Of a stretch of 64,000 nt of DNA, positions 34,379-45,665 are shown one piece after another; positions within the stretch are counted from its first letter, which is position 1, and each line of letters starts with the position of its first letter. The notes under the pieces are model-generated. The model did no database searches. It was not told where the DNA came from and saw only the letters and a program-made list of their open reading frames with translations. Both the position numbers and the translations under genes were made by a program. The DNA lies in assembly GCF_964656455.1 (NCBI RefSeq), contig NC_135716.1, positions 80,378,484 to 80,442,483 on the forward strand, written 5' to 3'. This DNA comes from Halichoerus grypus (Eukaryota > Chordata > Mammalia > Carnivora > Phocidae).

Positions 34379-34929
34379 ATTCTAGTCTAGAGGGAATCAG
34401 GAACCCTTTGAAAGACTTCTAATATGTAAAAATGCAACACTGTGTCCATCGATGACTCAAGAGTCAGGATGAGCAGCTCTGCTCCATTCTGGTCACTACA
34501 GGAGGCAATCCGATGTCACCAGAATGGCATCCTTGCCCCCTCTTTTCCCAGAGGACACAAGGGTGCATGGCTGGCTCAGAGAAACACAGAAGGCTGGTCC
34601 TCCACCTTCTCTGCTGAGGGCTTACAGTCCACTCCAAGCAGAAAAGAACTTCCTTCTCTGGAGAGATTTGGAATTAAGTCTATCTGGAATTTATAGTTAT
34701 CTAAGAGGTTCAAAAATTAAGTGGCTGCCTTAAGAATGCTGTATTCCAGCACATGGCAAGGGAGATTGCCTAATTTAGGAGAAAATATCGAGGGAAAAAA
34801 TACTTGGGAATCATACTTACAGAGCCACGTAATTAGGCAAAAGCAAAGACTCCCAATTTCCCTGTTGATCACCCAGCAAATCTATGCCTTGGATGCTCTA
34901 CTCATATCATCTCATTAAAAACTGGCTAT
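34379..34929. other. Unique sequence, nothing recognised
   Basis: Overlapping open frames at 34442-34733 in two phases show no domain and no repeat identity. Probably chance. Confidence 0.45.
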
Positions 34930-35135
34930 AATCCAGAGTGGTACAATTATTAAGCAATGCACATTGCAAAGCACTTCCAATGGATAAACTATTTCCCTTA
35001 ATTTTCCACAACAAACCTAGAATAATAATTTCTTTTTTATGTTTACAGATGAGAAAACTGAGGCTAACAAAGATTAGGAACTTTACTTAAGATCACATAA
35101 CTTGAATTCAAGCCACTTAGGTCTAGTTGCAAAGC
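34930..35135 (-). repeat. MIR SINE, antisense
   Basis: GCAATGCACATTGCAAAGCAC, TTTACAGATGAGAAAACTGAGGC, GATTAGGAACTTTACTTAAGATCACATAAC and GAATTCAAGCCACTTAGGTC correspond to the reversed MIR (TTTTACAGATGAGGAAACTGAGGC, AGTGACTTGCCCAAGGTCACAC, GGATTCGAACCCAGGTC). Confidence 0.85.
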
Positions 35136-35226
35136 TCATAGGAACTGTCATTAAAAACCTTGAAAGTTTTATTGACTTAGCCTTCAATACAATTTTTTGT
35201 CTCTCTAAATACATAGTAACAAATAG

Positions 35227-35228
<2 letters not shown>

Positions 35229-35266
<38 letters not shown>
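35229..35266. repeat. (CA)n microsatellite
   Basis: About 19 perfect CA units. It generates the THTHTH and VCVCVC open frames on the two strands. Confidence 0.97.
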
Positions 35267-35270
<4 letters not shown>

Positions 35271-37308
35271 CCATGCTTATGAAAATCTGATTTTAAAACC
35301 ATTAAGTTACAAAGTGGGGGCTTGGGTTTGGAATGACAATTATTTACTTCAAAAAAAATTGATTCATCACAGTGTCTTACACTGGGGATGTCCAACATCT
35401 TGTATTCTCTCTCCATAGAGAGATATCTTTTTGTCCTTCCAGAAAGGCTTGTGTCAGACCCAGTGAAAGACAAAGGACAAGCTTTTACAATAATTTCTTT
35501 ATTTCATAGGTTTCACCTGAGCCTTTTTAGATTGCTCATATGTGTGCATATATATTCACACACATTTTAAAATTCCTCTTTTTATTATCTATTACTAAAA
35601 GCTTCTATTAAAATTATCCTGTCTTATTAGGATGTGAAGAATTTTGTATTTCTTTGTATTGCCATGATTTATTATATCTAAGAGAGATCACATACTTAAT
35701 AAATGATATGTGAATAAATAAATTTATAGAAAATACATTACCAGATATAAAATACATTTTAAGTTGTGACAGACCATAACACAAAGCCTGGAATTAGAGA
35801 ATTCTGTGTAGTATTCTTTTCTACATTTCTTTCCCAAAGTCTTTCATGTTTTACAGGAGAGCTGGAGTCAGTTTGGAGTGTGAATTTCCTGGAGTGTTCA
35901 GTTTGGTTCACAGCCCCAGTGTTATTTCAACATTAGCCTTGCTCTCTGAATAATGACCAGGCTAATGCAGGGTCAGGGGTAGCTGTTCTTTTCCAGTTTC
36001 TAAATTAAGGCTAGGTTAATATTAGTTCAGATAAAATAGCCTTCAAATATAACCCAAAGGAAAAAATATAGATTTTTTTTTTTTTAATGAAAATAGTTTT
36101 GCCAGGGAACAAATTCCCTTTTAGGCTTCAGGTTGGGGGGCAGGAGGGCTTAGAAAAGAGGACGCATGAACTAAAGGAGACAGGCATTGCTCTTATCTTG
36201 GCAGCAGGACACAGCCCAGAGCCTCCTGACAGGCCATTCCCACTTTACAGAGGCTTCAGAAGTCATTTGATAGTGGATTCTCAAAAACATTTGTTAAGGG
36301 AAAGAAAAAACCCAAGGGCAGAGGATGGAGAAATGCGCGACTTAAAACTGGCTTGAAATAAGCAACAGTTCCACCTGAAGTCGCTGCCCTGGCAATGCGA
36401 AGAGGGTAATGGGAGGGGAGGAAGTGGGAATGAGTGCCTGTGTCTGCAGGAAACTGGGTGCTATATTTAATACATTTGTAATGGATTTGATTACAAAACC
36501 GGGCTGGCTGTGAAGCTGGCGAAGCAGCAACATTGTTTTGGTTAGCAACAATTCCAGGAGATGTGAGAAACTCCAGGTGGCCTCCGTGACCCAGGAGAGA
36601 TGGAGTGGAAGAGGCTCCCGTGTGTCCCTGGGAGGCTGGCAGTGCCCCATCTCCTAGTGCTCTCTTGCTGCCCCAAATCCACCCCAGTGGCCGGCCATCC
36701 CTCTGCCCCTTGCAGGCCCTCACACTCAGCCATAGCATAGTTGCATACCCATTCATACAGAACCTACTGCTTTTCTCTCACATCTGTGTTTTCATTTTGC
36801 TTCCCATGTGATAGTCTGAAGCCCAAAGACACTAATGCAGTATAAGGATTTCGAACAGGTCTAGATAGTAACAAATCTAGGGTAGGATCTCACAATCCGT
36901 TGCTCTTCTCTCAACCACACTATCAGTAGTTTAAGGTACTGTATGATCCAGAGAAGACTAACCTGTTTTAGAAAATACCTTCTATGTTTAGGAGTTTTAG
37001 AACCTAGAAAAAAGTATAGCTGTAAGTACACATGTTTCTACATGACATCCTCCGAAGATGGAAGTGTTTAAGCAACATTATTCAAAGAACATAGATTCCA
37101 ATCTAACCCAATCTCTCCAGTTTCTTCCTTCAGTTCAGATTTTAGCTCCTTAGGAAGCTGGAAAGGAAGCAAGCTGGAAATCTGTTCCTTCCGCCCTGAC
37201 CACGTGACAGTCATCCTCTGCCCACATCAGCAGCTACAACTATGAAACCATGAGGAAATGTCACATTCCCTGAGCAAAACGCAGCAAGTTGCCTGTCTCC
37301 ACATGTCC
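35267..37308. other. Unique sequence with a GC-richer patch
   Basis: Nothing recognised as a repeat or gene. From about 36090 to 36830 the sequence is GC-richer, retains CpGs (GAAATGCGCGAC, GAAGTCGCTGCC, GGCAATGCGAAG) and gives several overlapping long open frames on both strands, expected from composition. See the candidate regulatory patch at 36420-36620. Confidence 0.45.
36420..36620. promoter_or_regulatory. Candidate regulatory patch (MEF2/SOX-like motifs)
   Basis: CTATATTTAA (36461-36470) resembles a MEF2 site; GATTTGATTACAAAA follows at 36484; ATTGTTTTG (36532-36540) and AACAATT (36547-36553) are opposed SOX-type motifs 6 bases apart. They are flanked by retained CpG-containing GC-rich sequence. 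Only motif resemblance supports this. Confidence 0.2.
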
Positions 37309-37556
37309 TCTGCTCCCCTTTTTTCTCCCCTCTTCCTTCCTCTTTCCCTTTTCCTTCGCTCCCCACTTCCCCTATCCCTTTTTCCTCCCTCCCTCCAACC
37401 TTCTCTCCTCCAGGCCTTCTCCACCTCTCTCCCTTCCTGCATCTCTCCTCCCCTCCTCCCCTACCTCCCTCCCATTCTCCCCCATCCCTCCACCTCCCTC
37501 CCTTCCATTTCCCTTCCTCTGTTCTCCTCTCTCCCTCCCTCACTCCTTTTCTTCCT
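37309..37556. repeat. Polypyrimidine/polypurine tract, about 245 bp
   Basis: The plus strand is almost purely C and T (CTCCCC, CCTTCCT, TCCCTCCC blocks) with few purines; the minus strand is GGA/GGGAGAG-rich. Such mirror-like tracts can form triplex (H-DNA). Serine/proline-rich and Gly/Glu/Arg-rich open frames across it are composition artefacts. Confidence 0.92.
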
Positions 37557-37685
37557 TAAACTTGGAGAATTTACTGTGTATTTGCTACTAGGTGAGATGC
37601 AGAGACACAACCACAAAATAAAATGAATACAATCCTGTGCCTGGGGAGCTTAAATTCTAGAGAACTAAAAAAAAAAAAAAGTGTT

Positions 37686-37906
37686 GATAAGTAATTGATT
37701 TACTTTTTTAAAGATTTTATTTATGTATTTGAGAGAGAATGAGAGAGAGAAACAAGAGGGGGGAGGGTCAGAGGGAGAAGCAGACTCCCTGCCGAGCAGG
37801 GAGCCCGATGCGGGACTCCATCCTGGGACTATAGGATCATGACCTGAGCAAAGGCAGTCGCTTAACCAACTGAGCTACCCAGGCGCCTAGATAAATAATT
37901 GATTTA
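37686..37906 (-). mobile_element. Can-SINE (young type), antisense, 17-bp TSD
   Basis: GATAAGTAATTGATTTA (37686-37702) and GATAAATAATTGATTTA (37890-37906) differ at one base. Between them is the reversed SINE: AAAGATTTTATTTATGTATTTG, GAGAGAATGAGAGAG, GAAGCAGACTCCCTGCC, GGATCATGACCTGAGC, GCAGTCGCTTAACC and the CCCAGGCGCC end. An (A)14 run at 37666-37680 lies just upstream and is not part of it. Confidence 0.95.
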
Positions 37907-38373
37907 AATTGTCATAAACATCATGAGGGAAGCTGAGGGTGCTGGGAAAGGACTGAATCTGGGGAGGCAGTATTTGAAGCCCCTTGGGACTGCCCACACC
38001 CCCGGGCTGCCCACTGGACCCCTACTGCAGCTTTGTGCAGCACTGTGAGGGGCAGCCATTGGCCACATTTGAGCACAGGGCGTGTGGCAGCAGGAAAGAG
38101 CCGAAATGGAGAATACCTCGTTCTGGCTATTGTGTGGGACAAAGCAGGAGTCTGCGCTCCAGCAGAAGGGAAGAGAACAAGGTGGGAGTGAGCCAAAGGG
38201 AGGGAAGCAAAGGGCTAAGGGAATGGCAAAGAGGGAGAAGTACACAGAGGGAATCGGAGTGGGGTATCTGAGGGGCAAAGAGGCCATTAATAACCAAGGC
38301 TATTTCTGAATAAACCTATTTCTATCAGTTCTGGAAATAAACTTTTTCCAGAACATTGAAACCATTCCACTTA
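37907..38373. other. Unique sequence, nothing recognised
   Basis: Locally GC-rich (37960-38280), giving opposed open frames of 75-127 codons on both strands with no motif. Not called as genes. Confidence 0.45.
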
Positions 38374-38451
38374 GAATGACTTGGGAATTTGAATGGTTGG
38401 GATCAACATGCTGAATGACTTGGGAATTTGAATGGTTGGAATCAACATGCT
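38374..38451. repeat. 39-bp tandem duplication
   Basis: Two head-to-tail copies, 38374-38412 and 38413-38451, starting GAATGACTTGGGAATTTG. They differ by a single G/A in GGTTGGGATC against GGTTGGAATC, so the duplication is recent in origin. Confidence 0.95.
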
Positions 38452-38579
38452 TAGTGCTCAGCATGATCCTAGGTCTAGCAATACAATGCCACCTCAGACA
38501 CCAGCTCTATTCCTGCAGGTTTACATCCACAAAATTATGCTATAACATAATTTCCATCACAGCATAGTGACACCATTAT

Positions 38580-38868
38580 TATGAAAGGGGAAACTCTCTG
38601 GCACGACTGTTTATAAAAATGCAGAGCCCATAAATATTCTTATGTTTTGATGCATCAATTGCACTTCCAAGAATCCATTCTAGATCAAGAAAGAAAACAG
38701 AGGTATCCATAGGGTTTTAAGTATGAGTGTGCTGAAAAATGTTAAGTGAAAAATAACAGGAACAGAAAGAAAATTTGAAGAATGAAAAAAAAATTATGGC
38801 ATATTCAATATGATGGAGTATTATGCAGCTATGTAAAATCTACAACAGTAGCTTGCACATATGAAGCA
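38580..38868 (+). mobile_element. Old L1M 3' region, first part
   Basis: GCATCAATTGCACTTCCAAG, GTTAAGTGAAAAATAACAGGAAC and GATGGAGTATTATGCAGCTATG resemble the distal part of very old L1M elements (small-cap GAATACTATGCAGCC type), read on the plus strand. It appears to continue after a MIR at 38869-39060. Confidence 0.5.
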
Positions 38869-39060
38869 CATAGTACATATGGCATATCTTTTCTACCTAT
38901 TAACACAGTGAATCTTTACAAGCACCATATGAGAAAGGTCTTATTATTCAATATACCATTTTACAGGAGCACTGTAATGGAAGAGAATGTAACTAGCAGC
39001 TGAAAGGTTAGAGCTTGGACTTTATTTGATTATGAAATCAAAGTCCTGAGCTCCTCCCCC
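38869..39060 (-). repeat. MIR SINE, antisense, inside old L1M sequence
   Basis: GCACATAGTACATATGGC, TTAACACAGTGAATCTTTACAAGC, CATATGAGAAAGGTCTTATTATTC and TATACCATTTTACAGGAG match the reversed MIR (ATTAATCCTCACAACAACCC, TATTATCCCCATTTTACAGATG). The 3' limits are approximate. Confidence 0.6.
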
Positions 39061-39084
39061 ACCTCCCACTCATGATTTGTAAAT

Positions 39085-39170
39085 AATTTCTATTGACATG
39101 GATATATGCTTATACCATGATGTAAATGGAGAAAAAACATGATGCAGAACAGCATGATTCCTATATTTTA

Positions 39171-39215
<45 letters not shown>

Positions 39216-39415
39216 ACAGTTGGTCATGCTTTAGTATGGGCACACTGAGAGATACAGGACAAATAAAATGTGTGTATGTGTGTAACTAGAAGTAAATATC
39301 ACCAAATGTTAATAATGATATATTTTTTTAAATCATAAGATGATTTTGAATTTATTTTTTATGTTTCTTTTCCTAAGCTTTCAATAGTATATGTTACTTT
39401 CATAATTAAAAAATA
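39085..39415 (+). mobile_element. Old L1M 3' end, second part
   Basis: GATGCAGAACAGCATGATTCC, the AC repeat at the usual variable position, AGAAGTAAATATCACCAAATG and TTTTCCTAAGCTTTCAATAG ... ATAATTAAAAAATAAGC fit the tail of an old L1M element, continuing the part at 38580-38868. Confidence 0.5.
39174..39219. repeat. (AC)n microsatellite in L1M tail
   Basis: About 20 AC units with one T interruption near the end (ACATACACACAG). Confidence 0.95.
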
Positions 39416-40029
39416 AGCACCATCAAAAATTGCTACAGGAAGGAAGAGAAGTTTACCTATCATTTAATTTTGATTGTTGTACATATGTCGATCTGCATGT
39501 TAAATAATTTTTAAACTTTAAAGCAGAATACAAGTAATAATTTTATTATTCACTTTATGCTTTGATTTTAGTGAATCTGTTTACCCACACATGTTTTAAA
39601 AACCTTTCTGATCCAGTCATCTTGCTAGAGAAACTTTTTTCTTGTCTTTGGATATATTTTAGAAATAAGTATGGAAATCACAAATTATTTGAAGCAACGA
39701 ATTTGTTGTTGGGATTGCTGTATGCTTATTTCTTTCTGGTCCAAAGCACTTTATAAAATCAGTTGCTACAAGGCCACTTTCTGAATGGCCTTCTAAAATC
39801 CCTATACATTTTTGTCTTTTAATAATTTGGCACCAAACCTCAGTTCTTTGGAAGTTTGGTTCCCTCAAATATATTTTGGAATGTACAAAGAGTCCAGATA
39901 ATAAAATTTTGGGATAACTTGAATGGATAACTTGAAGAGCCCCTTATAATGCTCACATATATCAACTCTTCATCAAATATCTTTATTGTTCAGCCCAAGT
40001 CTAGCTGCATCATTGACCTTAAGAATACC
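39416..40029. other. Unique sequence, nothing recognised
   Basis: No family recognised. GGATAACTTGAA occurs twice in tandem near 39912-39936. The upstream half of the open frame starting at 39949 lies here and is not L1-like. Confidence 0.45.
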
Positions 40030-40413
40030 AGGTCTGACTATGTAATAGTAAAGGGGATAATCCAACAAGAAGATATAACAACTGTAAATATTTATGCACC
40101 CAACATGGGAGCACCCAAATACATAAAACAGTTAATAACATATACAAAGGAACTAAATGATAGTAATAAAATAATAGCAGGGGACTCTAACACCTCACTT
40201 ACATCAATGGACAGATCATCCAAACAGAAAATCAACAAGGAAAGAGTGACCTTGAATGACACATTGGACCAGATGGATTTAACAGTTATATTCAGTATAT
40301 TCCATCCTAAAAAAGCAGAATACACATTCTTTTCAAGTGCACACAGGACATTCCCCAGAATAGATCACATATTAGGTCACAGAACAGGCCTCAAAAAATA
40401 CAAAAAGATCTAA
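39949..40413 (+). pseudogene. L1 ORF2 endonuclease-domain remnant
   Basis: A 154-codon open frame of which about residues 28-154 are L1 ORF2 endonuclease (APE-type nuclease that nicks target DNA): IIQQEDITTVNIYAPNMGAP, AGDSNTSLTSMDRSSKQKI, HPKKAEYTFFSSAHRTFPR and IDHILGHR. The AGDSNT motif keeps the catalytic Asp and Asn but has Ser where L1 has Phe. The first 27 residues precede the L1 homology and are chance. The next L1 block (CTTTTCTGACCACAACACC, the SDHN motif) is out of frame. No N-terminal half, so not functional. Confidence 0.85.
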
Positions 40414-40901
40414 ATCATACCAATCATCTTTTCTGACCACAACACCATGAAACTAGAAATCAACCACAAGAAAAAATTTGGAAACACTACAAATACATGA
40501 AGGTTAAATAACATGCTACTAAACAACGAATGGGTCAACCAAGAAATCAAAGAAGAAATTTAAAAAGTACATGGAAACAAACAAAAATGAAAACACAACA
40601 GTCCAAAATCTTTGGGATGTATCAAAAGCAGTTCTAAGAGGGAATTTTATAGCAATACAAGTCTACCTCAAGAAGTAATAAAAACCTCAAATAAAAAACC
40701 TAACCTTATACCTAAAGGAGCTAGAAAAAGAACCAACAAAATCCCAAACCATCAGAAAGAAGGAAATAATAAAGATTAGATCAGAAATAAATGATATAGA
40801 AACTTAAAAAGAAAACAATAGAACAGATCAATGAAACCAGGAGCTGGTTCTTTGAAAAAATCAACAAAATTGATAAACCTCTTAAAAAAAAAAAAAGCCA
40901 G

Positions 40902-40919
40902 AGAGAGAGAGAGAGGGGG
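40902..40919. repeat. Short (GA)n/G run in L1
   Basis: About eight GA units followed by six G residues, replacing a lysine-rich ORF2 linker stretch. Slippage product. Confidence 0.85.
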
Positions 40920-41185
40920 GATTCAAATAAGCCAAATCACAAATGAAAGAGGAGAAATAACAACCAACACCACAGAAATACAAACAACTGTAAGAGAATA
41001 TTGTGAAAAACTGTATGCCAACAAATTAGATAACTTAGAAGAAATGGATAAATTCCTAGAAACATATAGCCTATATCTCTTATAATGAAACACCAGAAAG
41101 AGAAATTAAGAAAACAATCCCATTTACAATTGCACCAAAAATAATAAGATGCCTAGAGATAAACCTAACCAAAGAGGTGAAACCC

Positions 41186-42600
41186 TGTACTCTGAAAATT
41201 ATAAAACATTGATGAAAGAAACTGAAGATGACACAAAGAAATGGAAAGACATTCCATGTGCATGGATTGGAAGAACAAATTTGTTAAAATGTCTATGCTA
41301 CCCAAAGCAATCTACACATTTAACGCAACCTCTATCAAAATACCAATAGCATTTTTCACAGAACTAGAACAAGCAATCCTAAAATTTACATGGAATCACA
41401 AAAGACCCTGAATAGATAAATCAATCTTGAAAAAGAAAAACAAAGCTGGAGATATCAAAATTCCAGATTTCAAGTTATACTACAACTATAGTCATCAAAA
41501 TAGTATGGTACTGGCACAAAAGTACGTACATGCATAGATCAATGGAATAGAGGAGAAAACTTAGAAATAAACCCACAATTATACAGTCAATTAATCTTTG
41601 GCAAAACAGGAAAGAATATCCAATGGGAAAAAGACAGTCTCTTCAACAAATGGTTTTGAGAAAACTGGTCAGCTACATGCAAAAGAATGAAACTGGACCA
41701 CTTTCTTACATAATACCCAAAAATAAACTCAAAATGTATTAAAGACCTAAATGTGAGACTTGAAACCATAAAAATCCTAGATGAGAACATGGGCAGTAAC
41801 CTCTTAAACATTGGCCATAGCAACTTCTTTCTAGGTATGTCTTCTAAGGCAAGGGAAACAAAAGCAAAAATAAACCATTGGGAACTCATTAAATTAAAAA
41901 GGTTCTGCACAGTGAAGGAAGCAGTCAACAAAAGTAAAAGGCAAACTATGGAATGGGAGAAGATATTTGCAAATGACACATATGATAAAGGACTAGTATC
42001 CAAAATATATAAAGAACTAAATCAACTCAACACCCTCAAAAAACAAATAACCCAATTAAAAAATGGGCAGATGACATGAACAGACATTTCTCCAAAGAAG
42101 ACATTCAAATGGCCAACAGACACATGAAAAGATGCTCAACATCACTCATCATCAGGGAAATGCAAATCAAAACCACAATGAGATATTACCTAACACCTGT
42201 CAGAATGTCTAAAATCAAAAACACAAGAAACAACAAGTGTTGGTGAAGATATGGAGAAAAAGGAATCCTCTTGCACTGTTAATGGGAATGCAAACTGGTA
42301 CAACCCCTGTGGAAAACAGGATGGAGTTTCCTTAAAAAATTGAAAATAGAACTACCATATAATCCAGTAGCTTCACTTCTAGGTATTTACCTAAAGAATA
42401 TGAAAACACTAATTTGAAAGATATATGCACCTCTATGGTTATAGCAGCAGTATTTTCAATAGCCAAATTATGGAAACAGCCCAAGTGTCCAGTGTCCATT
42501 GACTGATGAATGGATAAAGAAGATGTGGTGTATGTGTATATATTACTCCAATGGAATATTACTCCACCATAAAAATAATGAAATCTGGCCATTTGCAACA
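41186..42600 (+). pseudogene. L1 ORF2 C-terminal remnant after the deletion
   Basis: Frames 41149-41349, 41753-42079 and 42499-42813 carry successive ORF2 C-terminal blocks: [59 protein letters not shown] and ATTWMDLEGTVLSRISHSEK. The pieces lie in different frames with stops between them, so the reading is broken in several places. It parallels the segment at 3563-4620. Confidence 0.85.
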
Positions 42601-42931
42601 ACATGGATGGATCTAGAAGGTACAGTACTAAGTAGAATAAGTCACTCAGAGAAAGACAAATACCACATGATTTCACTCATATGTGGAATTAAAGAAACAA
42701 AACAAACAAAGAGAAGAAGAGACAAAAAAAGACTCGTAACTATAGAGAACAAACTGATGGTTACTGGAGGGGAGGTAGGTGGGGGAATGGATGAAATAGG
42801 TGATGTGGATTGAAGAGTACATTTATCATGATGAGGACTGAATAATATATAGAATTTTTGAATCACTGTATTGTACACCTGAAACTAATATAACACTGTA
42901 CATTAACTATACTGGAATTAAAAAAAAAAAA

Positions 42932-43425
42932 AAGAATGACAGGTCTGGATGACCATCTCTCACATTCCACCCCAAGGAGTGAGCATGTCCTCAGAATGTG
43001 TCTGAGGTTGCCTGTCATCTTCTGGAATCCAGTGGCCCTTATCAGGTGCTCTCAAGAAACCACTCTAGGATGGGTGGTAATTGTGTTCCTATCAGTGTCA
43101 AACATGCCAGAGCTCAGCAGGTGACTGGTAAGAGTTTCAAAGAGCTGATGACAGGAGTGAAGGAGGACACCAGAGGGTGTTGATCCTGCTCTCTCCTTGG
43201 ACCCCTTGGTCCTCCCTCTCTGGGCTGGCTCAGACCTGCAAGCTGGGCGGATCCTGCTGCACTTCAAGAGTCACTCTAGCTGAGGCTTAGCAAAGCACCC
43301 TTTGCAAGCAGTAGAGATACCTGGTCATTCATCATCTTGTCCCCTCCCATTTTTCCCCAAGATATACAGAGTAAACATTTTTCTATCCCAATTTCTAGAG
43401 CTGTTTGAAAGGCATTAGTGGGCAG

Positions 43426-43426
<1 letters not shown>
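42932..43426. other. Unique sequence, nothing recognised
   Basis: No repeat or gene recognised between the L1 tail and the CA repeat. Confidence 0.5.

Positions 43427-43463
<37 letters not shown>
43427..43463. repeat. (CA)n microsatellite
   Basis: About 18 perfect CA units. Produces VCVCVC-type open frames on the minus strand. Confidence 0.97.
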
Positions 43464-43465
<2 letters not shown>

Positions 43466-45665
43466 CCCTATATCCTTGTGTTGCAAACTCCAAGTCATAC
43501 GGGCTTGGACTCTGGCCCTCCTTTCTTTGCCAAGATTCAGATTACTGAGCAAGCAAGAAGAGCTGAGCCAAAGTAAATCAAGTGATTCCACAGGCACATT
43601 GTGAGGTGCAGAGCTAGCACTTTTGATATTGTGTAATTAAGGCTGTAACAAACATCACACAGGGAATTAGCCTCCAGATTGTGACAGAAATAAATCTGCT
43701 TGGCTTCAAAAGTTTTCCTTAAAAAGAAATATTTTGGTTCCAGTATCTGTGCAAGAGGGAGAAACCCTGCCGTCCTTGACACAGGAAGTAGATAACACCT
43801 GTCAGTAGAATTCAAACCACCTGCTTGGGGTGCCTTGGGGGATTAAGCCTGCAGCTGGCCACACGCTCTCCCACTTCTGGGCCACACCTTTGGGGCTACA
43901 GATGAGTTTCAGAGTGGGCAGGATTTTTTATATGCAGCACTTAAGACCCCAGATATATAAATCATCACAAATTGTAGAATTTCCCCCAAGGGATAAAGAA
44001 AAGTTAAACTCCCCACCTTCAAGATATCACAGTTTAGTATTTTACAGGCTTAACAGTCAACATGGCATCCTCGTTTCCCATATAAAAATGCACAATAGTA
44101 AAAACACAGGTCCCAGTACAGCGTGTCTGTTCTTCAGAACAGAAAGCAACCCAGAACCTTCACCCTCAGACTCATGTATAAAAGATTAACTGGAATGCCA
44201 AAAGTAACAACTTCCATTGGATTTCTCTACTCTGCTATAAGCCTGCTCTGTTATTCTTGGGAAAGCCCTTCCTGGCTTGAACAAACGTCAACGCTTAACA
44301 GACTTTTACCATAAGCATTCTTCTTTATGTTATTTTTAAATTTTTAATGAATTCTGAAGATTGAAAGAGTCAGACAGGTTGGCACTAGGACTGTACCCCT
44401 CACATGCATTTTTGCCATTGAAAAGCCTAAGATGAAATGGGCAGTTCACGCCCACATCTTTTTTTTAAAGGACTTCTGAGATGAATTTTGGACCTGCTAC
44501 TGACAACTTGAAACTAGCAAGAAAATAGAGAAAGTAGACAATGGAGGGAAATGAACTTAGAGTCAAGCTCACATAGGCCACCTCACTGGGGGTGGGAGGA
44601 GCACAAAGCCAGAGCTAGCTGTGGTGTTCCCTCATGACCACAGACCATTTGTCCCTCTCTCCTCACTTTATAGTAAGAACCATCCACCTCTTCCTATGCA
44701 AACATAGAACTGTTTCATTACAATTGCAGCCATTGCAAAAGGATATTGCAAACATGAAATCACCTTCTAAAAATAAAAATGGATGCATGAGGTCACATGC
44801 CTACAACATAAGAAAAGCAATTTAAATGCAGAACCAAAAGTCTCTTCCCATGCTTTGTGTGAATTCTTTGTGTAAATATGTGCCACATGTCAGGCTGTTT
44901 ACAGAGAAAAGGATTTTGCTTTCTGAATCACACATGTGGTAGACATGCCAACCCTGATGGAAAGAAAAATGGAGAAACGGCTCACCCAGTGATGTCTGTG
45001 CTCCTGAATAGAGCCCACAGGCCACCGAGCATCAGTCACAGCTAGGCGTGGCTCAGGAAAGGTCAAGAAAACACCTGACTTGCAGCTCCAGTGAGTCATA
45101 ATCCCTCTGAGGCAAAGGGATACTTATGCCAAAGCATGAATGATCTTCCTACAGTCTGGGAGGAAAATGAAAAGGAATGCAGAATATATGTGGAAAATTC
45201 AATGGCTTTGCTCACTCTCCCCTTGTCCTCATAGCCTTTGGCTCATATACACACCCCTGCATGCACACAAATAAATGCACACCCCACTCATGCCCAGATG
45301 TAGTCCTAAGAATACCAGAGGTTATTTTGGTGCCAGGATGCTCATCAAAATTCTCCCTTTCCACTGTATCACAAAGGGTTTGTGGAGGAAGGAGGTTAAA
45401 GGTAAGCTGTGGGACAGAAGAAAGGAAACTTTGGGAGACTTGGCACTTCTCCCATCTTCCTCTTCTTCTCATGTCTCTGAAGATGAGATGTCCACATTTG
45501 CCAAAACTAACTGCTGTACCTGTGCCAAGCATGTCACTCCCACCCCACAAGGGGCCATGCTCCTTCAGCAGCCTCCTTTCCCAGCTGGCCTTCAACCTCT
45601 CATTCACCACCAAAGCTTCCCCTCCACACAAAAACATTAACTTAACAATTATAACCTTGATGACA
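43464..45665. other. Unique sequence, 2.2 kb, nothing recognised
   Basis: Opposed open frames at 45177-45680 (plus, 167 codons) and 45212-45673 (minus, 153 codons) overlap almost entirely. Neither shows a domain, signal peptide or repeat identity. No splice structure could be built. Confidence 0.4.

Larger units (their letters stand above)
40030..42931 (+). mobile_element. L1 (older type), sense, internally deleted, poly-A tail
   Basis: A 2.9-kb relic that begins in the ORF2 endonuclease domain and runs to the 3' UTR and an (A)14 tail near 42919-42932. Order: endonuclease part (about 40030-40480), linker (40480-41070), abrupt jump, then the ORF2 C-terminus (41090-42560) and 3' UTR (GGTTACTGGAGGGGAGGTAGG, TTGTACACCTGAAACTAATATAAC, TTAACTATACTGGAATTAAAA). 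The reverse-transcriptase core is absent. Base changes and stops are frequent. The 3' UTR is an older mammalian type, not the carnivore G-rich type. No clear TSD was found. Confidence 0.88.

Noticed and set aside
35083..35473. Cys/Val or Thr/His repeat-containing frames
   Set aside because: Created by the (CA)n microsatellite; the same applies to 4557-4751 and 43276-43597.
36256..36811. Overlapping frames of 166, 102, 63 and 68 codons on both strands
   Set aside because: Mutually overlapping frames on both strands in a GC-rich patch indicate low stop density, not genes.
37211..37626. Ser/Pro/Leu-rich and Gly/Glu/Arg-rich frames of 71-122 codons
   Set aside because: Produced by the polypyrimidine/polypurine tract.
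37904..38309. Opposed 127-, 95-, 91- and 75-codon frames
   Set aside because: All overlap one another in a GC-rich segment; no motif, start context or splice support.
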